Assembly: GCA_044507695.1 (NCBI GenBank)
Contig: JBIQJD010000013.1
Span: forward strand, 1 to 64,000
Direction of reading: 5' to 3'
DNA: 64,000 nucleotides
DNA from: JBIQJD01 sp044507695
Lineage (GTDB): Bacteria > Bacteroidota > Ignavibacteria > Ignavibacteriales > Ignavibacteriaceae
The translations under genes and the position numbers were made by a program. Below the pieces are notes generated by a model. It was not told the DNA's origin, did no database searches, and saw only the letters and a list, made by a program, of their open reading frames with translations. Position 1 is the first letter of the stretch. Every line of letters begins with the position of its first letter. Positions 1-8,738 of this stretch are shown here, piece after piece.

Positions 1-17
1 TATTTTTATAAATATAG

Positions 18-1841
18 TTGCTTAACTGGTTGTCTACAATATGGGTTACGGTTTATTTAGCAGTTCTCCAGCAGGTTGATGCAAATCCAAATTTTAATTT
101 TAATGCGTATGATCAATGGAATATGATGACATCTTATCAGCAAGTTTTTAACCAAACAGATGGATATGTTGACGCTGTTTACATCATTTGGCGTAATATT
201 GATTATGATAATTGGGGCGGTATTGCCGATCTCGGATTATCTCCTCCTGTTTATCAGACTAACGATGGAGTCAAGATTGATAGAAGAATACCCACAATTA
301 GCATGACAGTTAACATTGGTAAGAAAAGTCAGTACACATATCAGGATAAGCTTACATTGCTTGCTCACGAATATGGACATTACTTATTCGGAGCTGGTCA
401 TAATTTTGAATCTTCCGCTTGCGGCGGTAATGCCCAAAGGGGGATTGGATTAATGTGTTCCGATAACGGCTCGTTAGCTATGAACCCGCACGAGAAGTAC
501 CTGCTGGGTTATACAACTTATACAGATATTTTTTATGATCAAACCGGTCAATTACCAGATTTTCAATCAACAGGTTCTTCCTTCAGGATTCCAATCCCCT
601 TAATGATAAATGGAGTACCGAATGTTACACCTAATGAATTTTTTATTATAGCAAATCATCAGAAACTTAATTCTTACGAGCAGACAAAAGGAGCAGGAGT
701 TTATATTTACCATGTAAAATATAATTACTATGGGCAAAATCATATGGATATAGTAACTGCAGAAGGTCTGTGGCAATGGGCTGTAAATAGCTGGATAACA
801 CAACCAGTCGGTTTGGGAGGTCCAATGGATTGGTATTGCCGGAATTCGCCCGATCGGACAGACCCTTCCAAATTACCAGCACCATACCGATTAAATGTCG
901 ATCGTGTAAATGGTCGTGATGAATTACAGGAAGTTGTTTGGGCTCAATATCCGGTTCCTGGCACATATTATAATCGCTATTATTGGTGGGACAACTGGTA
1001 TGATAAGGATGGTAATTTAACCCAAAATCCTTTAGGTACTGCTAATAATGCTTTCAATATGGGTTACAATGAATTATTTTCTCCATGGAGTAATCCGGCA
1101 ACCTTAAATAATGCAAGATCTGCTACAAATACTGCTGTACACCTTACAGGAAAAGCAGGTAGTACATTTAATGTGTCATTCTATACTACAATTTCAACTT
1201 CTCAAACTCAAGCTCCGCCAGCAAAGCCGCAGAACATACAATTAACAAATGTAGGCGGCCATCCTGTTTTGAACTGGGAAGCAAATATAGAACCTGATCT
1301 TACCGGTTACCGTGTCTATAAAAAACTTACTTTAGGTGCAGGTGGTACACAGACGACTTATTTTACAACTTCTTCTACTACATACACCGATGACAAATTT
1401 ACAATTAATCACCGAGGCTATGATTATGCAGAATACTGGGTAGTAGCTGTGGATAATACTGGTTTGCTTTCCGTTGAGAGCGATCATAAAAATACAACTG
1501 GCTCAAGTTTTATTCAGTGGAAACAAGCCGAAAATAATGAACCGATTAGTAAAATAGACTCTTATGATTTGAGCCAATGTTATCCAAATCCATTCAATCC
1601 TTCGACTCAAATTGATTATTCAATAAAAGAAGATGGATTTGTAATATTAAAAATTTATGATGTTTTGGGAAATGAGGTAGCCACACTTGTAAATGAGCCA
1701 AAAACTCAGGGAAATTATTCAATCAACTTTGATGCTTCTCACCTGCCAAGCGGCAGGCAAGGTTTAACAAGCGGAGTTTATATCTATACATTACAGGTTA
1801 ATGATTACTTTGCTTCAAATAAGATGATACTTGCAAAGTAA
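18..1841 (+). CDS. Secreted M6-type zinc metalloprotease with type IX sorting domain, 5' end missing or broken
   Basis: The open frame carries HEYGHYLFGAGH at residues 117-128, the zinc-binding and catalytic motif of immune-inhibitor-A-like (M6) proteases. A fibronectin-III-like domain follows at about residues 400-500. A C-terminal sorting domain begins at CYPNPFNPSTQ and ends in KMILAK, so the product is probably exported by type IX secretion. The N-terminus is abnormal. The frame opens at a TTG directly after in-frame stops at 9-11 and 15-17, has no signal peptide, and enters the protease domain at once (LQQVDANPNFNF). The gene therefore either begins upstream in another frame (frameshift) or has lost its 5' part. 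The sorting domain also holds a seven-residue insertion (PSGRQGL). Confidence 0.72.
   Translation: MLNWLSTIWVTVYLAVLQQVDANPNFNFNAYDQWNMMTSYQQVFNQTDGYVDAVYIIWRNIDYDNWGGIADLGLSPPVYQTNDGVKIDRRIPTISMTVNIGKKSQYTYQDKLTLLAHEYGHYLFGAGHNFESSACGGNAQRGIGLMCSDNGSLAMNPHEKYLLGYTTYTDIFYDQTGQLPDFQSTGSSFRIPIPLMINGVPNVTPNEFFIIANHQKLNSYEQTKGAGVYIYHVKYNYYGQNHMDIVTAEGLWQWAVNSWITQPVGLGGPMDWYCRNSPDRTDPSKLPAPYRLNVDRVNGRDELQEVVWAQYPVPGTYYNRYYWWDNWYDKDGNLTQNPLGTANNAFNMGYNELFSPWSNPATLNNARSATNTAVHLTGKAGSTFNVSFYTTISTSQTQAPPAKPQNIQLTNVGGHPVLNWEANIEPDLTGYRVYKKLTLGAGGTQTTYFTTSSTTYTDDKFTINHRGYDYAEYWVVAVDNTGLLSVESDHKNTTGSSFIQWKQAENNEPISKIDSYDLSQCYPNPFNPSTQIDYSIKEDGFVILKIYDVLGNEVATLVNEPKTQGNYSINFDASHLPSGRQGLTSGVYIYTLQVNDYFASNKMILAK
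1742..1757. repeat. Short GC-rich palindrome inserted in frame in a sorting domain
   Basis: CCTGCC and GGCAGG pair around a four-base AAGC loop. The palindrome lies in a stretch that adds PSGRQGL to the sorting domain just before the conserved TSGVYIYTL strand. The second sorting domain in this window, at the end of the 41168-42364 gene, lacks these residues (NLASGTYIYTL). Confidence 0.6.
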
Positions 1842-1862
1842 AATTCGGGATCATAACATTTA

Positions 1863-1890
1863 AAGGTGCATCACTACAAAGATGCACCTT
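1863..1890. terminator. Bidirectional hairpin between convergent genes
   Basis: AAGGTGCATC pairs perfectly with GATGCACCTT across an eight-base loop. It sits between the stops of the protease gene and the convergent phosphatase gene and is followed by TTATTT on the plus side. A shared transcription terminator is the simplest reading. Confidence 0.65.
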
Positions 1891-1892
1891 AT

Positions 1893-2534
1893 TTAATCAA
1901 CACTGTACAAATAATTCGGCAGCTTCACCTGTATTCCGTGAAATGCTCCTTCAAGATCACTCCACTGATCTCCAACAGTTCCTGCAATTGTGTAACCCCT
2001 CTGGGTTAATTCTGTTCTTTTTGATGATTTAAAATCTACCGCGCTTAGCTTTCTTTCACTTTCGCCGCGGGTGATCAAGGTATCAAATACAGTGTAACCT
2101 TCTTCAATAAGATTTTTTATAGTAGCATCCGCTTCATAATCTTTCCTGCCGGTTATAAAAATTATTCTGCTTCCTTTGGTAAGAAGAAAATCATAAAGCT
2201 CCTTAACCTGCTTTATTGCAGGCGCGCGTGCTTCCTGTATCCACTCAGCCCAGATAGTTTTAGCGTAACCAAAATCCATCTCATAAATTGATTCATAATT
2301 AAACAGCGCGGTTTCATCAACATCAAAAACAACTGCTGTGCTTTCATCAAAAGAAACTTCCACAAATTTTATTTTTGCTTCATCAATTACTTCTTTCAGG
2401 TCCGCATCAAACCTGCCGCTTTCATAATATTCTTTTACAACTTTTTTTGATTGAGCCAGGTTAACAAGCTCACTTGAACAGCAGTTTAACGTTAGCAATG
2501 AAATAAGAATTACAAAAAGAATATTCTTATTCAT
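1893..2534 (-). CDS. HAD-superfamily acid phosphatase lipoprotein (class B / e(P4)-like)
   Basis: The 213-residue product starts with a lipoprotein signal peptide ending in LTLNCC (lipidated Cys 18 or 19). HAD motif I is DVDETAL, with D71 as nucleophile and D73 as acid/base. A TGRK motif and a late GDQWSDLEG metal-binding motif complete the site. This order matches the e(P4)/class B acid phosphatases, which remove phosphate from nucleotides or other organic phosphates outside the cytoplasm. The esterase gene lies directly upstream with a 15-base gap, so the two are probably co-transcribed. The true substrate cannot be read from sequence. Confidence 0.85.
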   Translation of the reverse strand: MNKNILFVILISLLTLNCCSSELVNLAQSKKVVKEYYESGRFDADLKEVIDEAKIKFVEVSFDESTAVVFDVDETALFNYESIYEMDFGYAKTIWAEWIQEARAPAIKQVKELYDFLLTKGSRIIFITGRKDYEADATIKNLIEEGYTVFDTLITRGESERKLSAVDFKSSKRTELTQRGYTIAGTVGDQWSDLEGAFHGIQVKLPNYLYSVD

Positions 2535-2549
2535 GATTTTCCCTCAATT

Positions 2550-3365
2550 TTATTTTCCAAAAAGAAAAAGCAGCGGCCTTTCAAGCCGTTCAGCCCAGGC
2601 AGATTCAGTATGCTGCGCTCCTCTATCATAAAAATAATCAAGTTCTTTTCCAAGTTTGTATCCTTTTAAACTAAGCTCGGCAAACATCAACTGTGTTTCT
2701 TCAAGACCGTCTTCACCGCTGTCAAGATATAGTTTGAAATCTTTTATTTCATCATTATCAGCTTTTATCATCTCAATAATTTTTCTGTTATCATAATGAA
2801 ATGAAGAAGAAAGACATGCAGCCTTTGCAAATATATCCGGGTGTTTCCAAACAATTAAAAATGAAATTAATCCTCCCATAGATGAACCCATTACTGCAGT
2901 ATTTTCTTTATCAGGAAGAGTCCTGTATGTTTTATCAATGAACGGTTTTAATTCATCTGTAATAAATTTTATATAATTGTTTCCTTTTTCTGAATCGCTG
3001 TATTCTTCAAGACGATCGTTAGTATTGTTTATTCCAACAATAATTATTTCCTGCAGTTGATTTTTTTTAATCAATCTTGTAACTGTTTCATCAACACGCC
3101 AATCAGTTTTTGAGAAAGAAGTTTTAGGATCCATTATATTCTGACCATCGTGCATGTACAGAACAGGATATTTTTTCTCAAGTTCATTATTATAGGAAGG
3201 TGGAAGCCAGATAATTATATCTCTTTCATTCTGAAGATTTGCCGAATAAAATGAATGATGATATTCAACATCGCCTGAAATCTTGTTTTTACCTTTTCTT
3301 CTGCGCCTGATTAATTCTTTTACCTGTTCTAAAAGTTCTGCTGCTTCATTATCTGTATTTTGCAT
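2550..3365 (-). CDS. Alpha/beta-hydrolase esterase (enterochelin-esterase/esterase D family)
   Basis: The protein has the PF00756-type fold signature: PVLYMHDGQN, then the nucleophile elbow GSSMGG, an acidic region YLDSGEDG and a late histidine in GAQHTESAWAERL. There is no signal peptide, so it is probably cytoplasmic. The frame can also open at a TTG at 3389. I prefer the ATG at 3365 because the TTG lies inside a perfect dyad (3380-3399) that looks like an operator. The N-terminus is charged and helical (RRRRKGKNK). The family includes siderophore and acyl esterases as well as carbohydrate esterases, so the substrate is open. It precedes the phosphatase gene in a likely two-gene operon. Confidence 0.75.
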   Translation of the reverse strand: MQNTDNEAAELLEQVKELIRRRRKGKNKISGDVEYHHSFYSANLQNERDIIIWLPPSYNNELEKKYPVLYMHDGQNIMDPKTSFSKTDWRVDETVTRLIKKNQLQEIIIVGINNTNDRLEEYSDSEKGNNYIKFITDELKPFIDKTYRTLPDKENTAVMGSSMGGLISFLIVWKHPDIFAKAACLSSSFHYDNRKIIEMIKADNDEIKDFKLYLDSGEDGLEETQLMFAELSLKGYKLGKELDYFYDRGAQHTESAWAERLERPLLFLFGK

Positions 3366-3379
3366 AATCCAATCTGATA

Positions 3380-3399
3380 TTTGTAACAAAGGTTACAAA
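3380..3399. promoter_or_regulatory. Perfect 8-bp dyad, possible operator for the esterase gene
   Basis: TTTGTAAC and GTTACAAA form a perfect inverted repeat with a four-base spacer, about 15-34 bases upstream of the esterase ATG at 3365 and in the divergent region shared with the DUF1015 gene. The length and spacing suit a dimeric repressor site. No adjacent regulator gene is visible. Confidence 0.4.
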
Positions 3400-3576
3400 A
3401 ATACTTTATTTATAATAAATAAATAAGTGATTTACCTTTCCGCAATGATATACAGCGCTATCGGGCTGTTTCTTAATTTCATCACAATCAAAATGATTAA
3501 ATAATGTCGTAAATGGATTGTTGCCGATATTTTACTGATTTTTGAATATAAAATTTTTTCGAATTACGGGAGAAAC

Positions 3577-4824
3577 ATGGCAGTTATTAAACCATTTAAA
3601 GCATTAAGACCGGCAAGAGAATCAGCACCGATTGTTGCAAGTGTACCGTATGATGTTGTAAACAGGGAAGAAGCAAAAGAACTTGCACAAGATAATGCAT
3701 TAAGTTTTTTGAGAGTAACAAGATCAGAAATTGAATTTGATGATTCTGTGAGTGCTTACTCTGATGAGATATATAAAAAAGCAAAATCTAATTTAGAAAA
3801 GTTAAAAAAAGAAGCGCCGCTTATTACAGATGAAACTCCGCATTTCTATCTTTATAAATTGGTAATGAATGGAAGAGCACAGGTCGGAATTGCAGCAACG
3901 TTTTCTGTTGATGATTATGATAACGATGTTATACTAAAACATGAAAAGACACGCAAAGACAAAGAAGATGACAGAACAAATCACATAATAACCACTGAAG
4001 CTCAAACCGGAATTGTTTTTCTTACCTACAAAGGCTCAGAAAAAATAAATGAGCTTGTTAACAAAACTTTATGGGAAACGAAACCGGAATACTCCTTTAC
4101 TGCTCCGGATGGAATTCAGCATGAAGTTTGGATACTGCCGGATGAATATAATCAATCAATAATTGATGAAATTGCAAAGATAAAAAATTTGTACATTGCT
4201 GATGGTCATCATCGTGCTGCAAGTGCAAGCCGCGCGCGTAAAGTGAAACAGGAAAAAAATCCTAATCATAAAGGGGATGAGGAATATAATTATTTTATTG
4301 CAGTACTTTTTCCTGCTGATCAGTTAAAGATTCTGCCTTACAACAGAGTTGTTAAAGATCTTAATGGTTTAAGCAGTGATGATTTTTTAAATCAGATATC
4401 AGAAAAATTTTCAATTCAAAAAACACAAATAGCTCAACCCTCTGAACGGGGCACATACTGTATGTATCTTGATGGTGGATGGTATAAGCTTAAACCACGA
4501 GATTCAGTGCTTGCAAGCGGCAGCCTCTCTAAATCTGTAGCAGAAACACTTGATGTAAGCGTGCTTCAGGATTTTCTCTTATCACCAATCCTCGGTATTG
4601 GAGATGTACGAACCGATAAACGTATTGATTTTATCGGCGGAATAAGAGGAACTGCCGAACTTGAAAAATTAATTAACAGCGGTAAAGCAGCAGTTGCTTT
4701 TTCGGTTTATCCTGTTTCAGTTAATGATTTAATGAAGATATCTGATGCCGGAGAAATAATGCCCCCCAAATCAACCTGGTTTGAACCAAAGTTAAGAGAT
4801 GGTTTGTTGGTGCATTTAATCTGA
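3577..4824 (+). CDS. DUF1015 family protein, serC-linked
   Basis: The N-terminus (VIKPFKALRP, then VPYDVVNREEA) and the LYIADGHHRAASASRA segment (DGHHR at residues 209-213) identify the DUF1015 family. A second conserved charged patch, KHEKTRKDKEDDR, lies at 121-133. At 415 residues it looks full length. The DGHHR loop resembles the substrate loop of ParB-like folds, which include free-serine kinases such as SerK and SbnI; that link is inference. The gene sits just upstream of serC on the same strand, an arrangement I recall from other Bacteroidota, which points to serine or phosphoserine metabolism. serC also has its own promoter, so the two are not strictly one transcript. Confidence 0.85.
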   Translation: MAVIKPFKALRPARESAPIVASVPYDVVNREEAKELAQDNALSFLRVTRSEIEFDDSVSAYSDEIYKKAKSNLEKLKKEAPLITDETPHFYLYKLVMNGRAQVGIAATFSVDDYDNDVILKHEKTRKDKEDDRTNHIITTEAQTGIVFLTYKGSEKINELVNKTLWETKPEYSFTAPDGIQHEVWILPDEYNQSIIDEIAKIKNLYIADGHHRAASASRARKVKQEKNPNHKGDEEYNYFIAVLFPADQLKILPYNRVVKDLNGLSSDDFLNQISEKFSIQKTQIAQPSERGTYCMYLDGGWYKLKPRDSVLASGSLSKSVAETLDVSVLQDFLLSPILGIGDVRTDKRIDFIGGIRGTAELEKLINSGKAAVAFSVYPVSVNDLMKISDAGEIMPPKSTWFEPKLRDGLLVHLI

Positions 4825-4891
4825 ATAAAAATTAATAAGTATTAATTTTCTTTTGGTTTGGAAGTAGGGACTCGGATTCTTTAGCTGTTTT

Positions 4892-4903
4892 TTCTCCGGA
4901 GAA
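4892..4903. repeat. Perfect 12-bp palindrome in the serC leader region
   Basis: TTCTCCGGAGAA is a perfect palindrome in the gap between the DUF1015 gene and serC, about 45 bases upstream of the inferred serC promoter. It could be an operator or chance. Confidence 0.3.
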
Positions 4904-4948
4904 TTTTCTTGCAGACAAATCTTTGCCTTTTGAAATAGAACGGTGAAA

Positions 4949-4979
4949 TTGAGTGTCAGGGAGAATTAGTTTAATTTTG
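4949..4979 (+). promoter_or_regulatory. Bacteroidota-type promoter of serC
   Basis: TTG, a 20-base spacer and TAATTTTG match the -33 TTG / -7 TAnnTTTG pattern of the Bacteroidota primary sigma factor. The element ends 51 bases before the serC ATG. Five further genes in the window carry the same pattern at similar spacing. Confidence 0.55.
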
Positions 4980-5030
4980 TTATGGTTATATAAATGAAGA
5001 TGAATTAAAATCAAAAAGGTGCACACAATC

Positions 5031-6119
5031 ATGAAAGAAAGGATCTATAATTTTAGTGCCGGTCCGGCTATACTTCCCGAAGAAGTTTTAAAAGAAGCAC
5101 AAAGGGATTTGTTTTCACTTCCAGGTGTTGGAATGTCTGTTCTTGAAATCAGCCACCGCTCAAAAACGTTTGATAAAATAATTTCAGAGGCTAATGCTGA
5201 TTTGAGAACATTACTCAATTTAAGTGATGATTATGCAATTCTTTATTTGCAGGGCGGTGCAAGTTTGCAGTTCTCAATGGTTCCGCTTAACCTGATGTCA
5301 ATCAATAAAAAAGCAGATTACATTTCAACCGGAAGCTGGAGCAAAAAAGCAATTAAGGAAGCGAAACGGGTTGGAACAGTTAATATTGCTGCAAGTACTG
5401 AATCAGAAAATTTTAATAGAGTTCCTAAACAGGAAGAATTAAAATTAGATCCTGAAGCTGATTATGTGCACTTCACTTCCAACAATACAATTTTTGGTAC
5501 TGAATGGCATAAAGAACCGGAAGTTGGTAATGTTCCGCTTGTTTGTGATGCTTCATCAGATATTCTTCATAAAAAAATTGATGTGAATAAATACGGATTG
5601 ATTTATGCAGGTGCGCAGAAAAATATCGGTCCATCAGGTGTTACTCTTGTAATTATAAGAAAAGATCTTGCTGAAAGAAGTTCTGATTCACTTCATACAA
5701 TGCTGAATTATAAAACTCATGTTGATAATAATTCATTGTACAATACGCCTTCTGTATTTGGTATTTACATCATTGGATTAGTTGCAAAACATCTATTAAA
5801 AATGGGCGGGCTCGATGAAATGTATAAACGCAATCTTGAAAAGGCACAAATACTCTACAATTGCATTGATGAAAGCAGTGGATTTTATAAAGGTCATGCT
5901 GAAAGAGACAGCCGTTCATTAATGAATGTTACATTCAGGTTGCCTTCTGAAGAATTGGAAAAGAAATTTGTAACTGAAGCCGCTGCTAATGATCTGGATG
6001 GATTAAAAGGCCATCGTTCAGTTGGTGGAATAAGAGCTTCAATATATAATGCTTTTCCAAAAGCCGGAGTTGAACATCTTATTGAATTCATGAAAGAATT
6101 TCAAAGGAAGAACGGATAA
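5031..6119 (+). CDS. serC: Phosphoserine aminotransferase
   Basis: SerC is a PLP enzyme that transaminates 3-phosphohydroxypyruvate with glutamate to O-phosphoserine; the same enzyme serves pyridoxal phosphate synthesis in some bacteria. The start YNFSAGPAILPEEVL and the cofactor lysine K197 in AGAQKNIGPSG are diagnostic, and HRSVGGIRASIYN near the end is typical. The frame could open at a GTG at 5019, but the ATG at 5031 gives the family-standard 362 residues. The DUF1015 gene precedes it. No serA or serB is in the window. Confidence 0.97.
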   Translation: MKERIYNFSAGPAILPEEVLKEAQRDLFSLPGVGMSVLEISHRSKTFDKIISEANADLRTLLNLSDDYAILYLQGGASLQFSMVPLNLMSINKKADYISTGSWSKKAIKEAKRVGTVNIAASTESENFNRVPKQEELKLDPEADYVHFTSNNTIFGTEWHKEPEVGNVPLVCDASSDILHKKIDVNKYGLIYAGAQKNIGPSGVTLVIIRKDLAERSSDSLHTMLNYKTHVDNNSLYNTPSVFGIYIIGLVAKHLLKMGGLDEMYKRNLEKAQILYNCIDESSGFYKGHAERDSRSLMNVTFRLPSEELEKKFVTEAAANDLDGLKGHRSVGGIRASIYNAFPKAGVEHLIEFMKEFQRKNG

Positions 6120-6126
6120 GTTTTCC

Positions 6127-6153
6127 AGCGGAAGTAATTAACTTCCGCTTTTT
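6127..6153 (+). terminator. Rho-independent terminator of serC
   Basis: GCGGAAGT and ACTTCCGC pair across an AATTA loop and are followed by TTTTTATTTT. It lies 8 bases after the serC stop codon. Confidence 0.85.
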
Positions 6154-6171
6154 ATTTTAAAAGGAGACGCA

Positions 6172-6594
6172 ATGAAAAAAGTTTATCTTTTTATCCTGCT
6201 TGCTTTTCTTATTTTACAATGCGGTGATGATGAACCACTAAATATTGAGGTTTACAACACAGAAGCATTTGCGTATAACATTAGTGATGGTATTTGGGAA
6301 GTTAATGCTACCACAAGAGTAAAAGGATTTAAACAAAACGAGAACAACGGACAATTTACCGCTTCACTTTCTTACGATATTGATCTTATAACTCCTTCAG
6401 GTGAAACGATTTACTCTCTGATAAGCAGAACAGCCGATAAAGAAAACTCTGAGAGAATGAGTGATACAGAACTTGAAGTTCAATTTGAACTTGATTCAAC
6501 TTATTCAGCCGGTACATATCAATTAATATTCAGAGTACGAGATGCTCTTACTGAAAGTGCAGATACATCCAAAACAGAATTCCGGCTTGATTAA
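6172..6594 (+). CDS. Small lipoprotein of unknown function
   Basis: A 140-residue product with a lipoprotein signal peptide (lipobox LILQC) and a mature part rich in beta-prone stretches, such as YNISDGIWEVNATTRVKG and YQLIFRVRDALTESADTSKTE, which suggest one Ig-like or beta-sandwich domain. AAGGAG lies upstream of the ATG. It ends one base before the stop of the convergent lipoprotein gene. I do not recognise the family. Confidence 0.75.
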   Translation: MKKVYLFILLAFLILQCGDDEPLNIEVYNTEAFAYNISDGIWEVNATTRVKGFKQNENNGQFTASLSYDIDLITPSGETIYSLISRTADKENSERMSDTELEVQFELDSTYSAGTYQLIFRVRDALTESADTSKTEFRLD

Positions 6595-7074
6595 TCAGGC
6601 ATCACCCGTGCGTTTGTAAGTTAATTCTGTGCTTGGAGTGCTCTCATCTTCTCCTTTTATTGATACATTTATTCCATTACCGGATTTTTTGTATGTAACC
6701 GTGTGAGGAAATCCTTCTTCAGTATTTACAAAAATTATTTTATCATCATCAATTGTTTCTGCCCGCAAAATATTCTCTTCACCTTCATTGAATTTTATTA
6801 TCAGAAAAATATTGTTATTGTTTTGTTCAATTCTCATTGTTTGAGCGTAAACACGTCTTTCATCCTGCGTTGTATAACTTATTCCTTCCATTATCCTGAA
6901 ATTCTTTTTGCGCCAGCTTTCATAAATATCAGCATCACCTTGCTTGCCTTCCCAAATTCCAAGCAGCCAATCCATCTTGTTAAAATTTGTAAGATCTTCT
7001 TCCTTAACATTCTGTTCGCCGCATGACCAAATAAATAATAAGGATAGAATTAAAATTATTTCTCCTGTCTTCAT
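6595..7074 (-). CDS. DUF6265-like lipoprotein
   Basis: The 159-residue product has a lipoprotein signal (SLLFIWSC) and the pattern of a small lipocalin-like DUF6265 domain: MDWLLGIWEGKQGDADIYESW, then a repeating strand pattern ending in ELTYKR. This is consistent with a small envelope binding domain of unknown ligand. It is convergent and abutting with the other small lipoprotein; I see no terminator between them. Confidence 0.7.
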   Translation of the reverse strand: MKTGEIILILSLLFIWSCGEQNVKEEDLTNFNKMDWLLGIWEGKQGDADIYESWRKKNFRIMEGISYTTQDERRVYAQTMRIEQNNNNIFLIIKFNEGEENILRAETIDDDKIIFVNTEEGFPHTVTYKKSGNGINVSIKGEDESTPSTELTYKRTGDA

Positions 7075-7161
7075 AACTTTCCCGGATTTTAAAGTGAGAA
7101 GTAATTCTTTTTAAATTAATCTTATGTGATTAAAATTAAGATGTGAGAAAGAAAAAGCTGA

Positions 7162-7554
7162 TTAGTTTTCTGCGGTGTTCAAATATTTTGCGGGAATTGG
7201 TTTTCTTCCTGCATATCCTGCTTCCGGATCGTGATAAAATTTAATTTCATCTTCATCACTTCTCCAGCAAAGCAGCACCTCTTTATTTTCAATTATAGCA
7301 GGAAAATCAACCAGGCCGATTGTAAAATTCCAATCTTTATAAAAACATCCGATCTCTTCAAGTTCTTTTATAAACGTATTTACATCTTCGGCCATTTTTC
7401 TTATTTGCGGATTATCCTGAACATTTTCTTCAATATCTTCAGCCAGGAGCCGCATCTCGCGGGTTGTATCAAGAATATCTTTTACAATTTGTTTTACAAG
7501 CGGTAATGTTTTTCCGGCTTCTTCAGGTGTGAAATATTTTGTTTCTGTAATCAT
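7162..7554 (-). CDS. DUF2203 family protein
   Basis: The 130-residue protein opens with KYFTPEEAGKTLPLVKQIV and ends with the conserved FPAIIENKEVLLCWRSDE and YHDPEAGYAGRKPIP blocks of the DUF2203 family. No signal peptide or membrane segment is seen, so it is cytoplasmic. The family function is unknown. Confidence 0.85.
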   Translation of the reverse strand: MITETKYFTPEEAGKTLPLVKQIVKDILDTTREMRLLAEDIEENVQDNPQIRKMAEDVNTFIKELEEIGCFYKDWNFTIGLVDFPAIIENKEVLLCWRSDEDEIKFYHDPEAGYAGRKPIPAKYLNTAEN

Positions 7555-7705
7555 TTTATATCTTTAAATATTATGAAATTAATCACTGCATTAACTGTAA
7601 TTAATTTTATACAAAGGTAGAGAGTTATAATTGCTAAATCAATGATGAAAAGAACAATTAGATGGAACATTTTTTACTGTTGAATGTTACAACATTCCCG
7701 GATTT

Positions 7706-8734
7706 ATGATAAAACAATTTGTATCAATGAGAAAGCAGCTGAGATTCAATAAAAGTGATCTTAAAATATTAACAAAACTACTTTTCTTTGTTTTATTTCT
7801 GTTTATTGAATTTAATCCCGCCAAATCTAATTTAACTTACACAAGCTCACCATTTCAGTTTGTTCAGGAGATAAATACAACGAACAAACAAATTGCTGTA
7901 ATTGGAGATCTTCAGAGAACATCTGTGTGGGAACTGGCAATTGGCAGGGAATCAAATGATGAAGAGCGAATTCTTCTTATTAATGAAATTGCTAAAGTAA
8001 ATCCCGCAATGGTTGTGCTTCTCGGTGATCTTGTTTTTGATGGTTCAGATGAAACAGAATGGAGAGATTTTGATAATTTAATTTCACCTTTAAAGAAAAG
8101 AAGAATTCCGGTTTTTCCTGTACTCGGTAATCATGAATATTGGGGATTGAACAGCACTGCTTACAGAAATGTATCAATCAGATTTCCGCAGTTTAATAAA
8201 TTTCATTGGTATGAAGAAAAAACAGACAGCCTTGCGTTAATCTTTCTTGATTCAAATGAAAATGAATTAACAGACACAGAATGGTTCACTCAAAAAAAAT
8301 GGTTTGAGAAAAAGTTGAGCGATTATGATTCTGATCCGGCAATAAAAGGTATAGTTGTTTTTCTTCATCATCCTCCATACACAAATAGTCTTGTTACAGG
8401 AGATGAACTTCATGTTCAAAAAACATTTGTTCCGGCTTTCAGAAAGTGCAAAAAAAGTCTGGCACTAATAAGCGGGCACGCGCATACATATGAAAGGTTT
8501 TTTATTAATAACAAAACTTACATTGTTTCCGGCGGCGGCGGCGGACCACGGGTTGGATTAAGAGATGGAATTGATTTTCACAAAGATCTTTACACAGGAA
8601 GTTCACCGCGTCCATTTCATTTTCTTCTGCTTGAAAGAGACAGTACAGGGTTAAAGGTAACTGTTAGAGCATTGCTTAAAGGAACAAATCTTTTTTATAC
8701 TCTTGAAGAATTTTATTTAAAAGTTAATTCATGA
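7706..8734 (+). CDS. Exported calcineurin-like metallophosphoesterase
   Basis: The full dimetal phosphoesterase set is present in order: GDLQ, VLLGDLVFDG, LGNHEYWG, FLHHPPYTN and SGHAHTYER. An N-terminal hydrophobic segment (about residues 21-35) following basic residues indicates export or membrane anchoring. It resembles purple-acid-phosphatase/PhoD-type hydrolases acting on phosphate esters in the periplasm. The start at 7706 is the first ATG. It is convergent with the racemase gene, with only four bases between stops. Confidence 0.85.
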   Translation: MIKQFVSMRKQLRFNKSDLKILTKLLFFVLFLFIEFNPAKSNLTYTSSPFQFVQEINTTNKQIAVIGDLQRTSVWELAIGRESNDEERILLINEIAKVNPAMVVLLGDLVFDGSDETEWRDFDNLISPLKKRRIPVFPVLGNHEYWGLNSTAYRNVSIRFPQFNKFHWYEEKTDSLALIFLDSNENELTDTEWFTQKKWFEKKLSDYDSDPAIKGIVVFLHHPPYTNSLVTGDELHVQKTFVPAFRKCKKSLALISGHAHTYERFFINNKTYIVSGGGGGPRVGLRDGIDFHKDLYTGSSPRPFHFLLLERDSTGLKVTVRALLKGTNLFYTLEEFYLKVNS

Positions 8735-8738
8735 TTCT

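Noticed and set aside
4832..5032. 66-codon minus-strand open frame in the DUF1015-serC gap
   Set aside because: It overlaps the serC promoter and start, has biased low-complexity composition and no recognisable family; it is more likely a chance frame.
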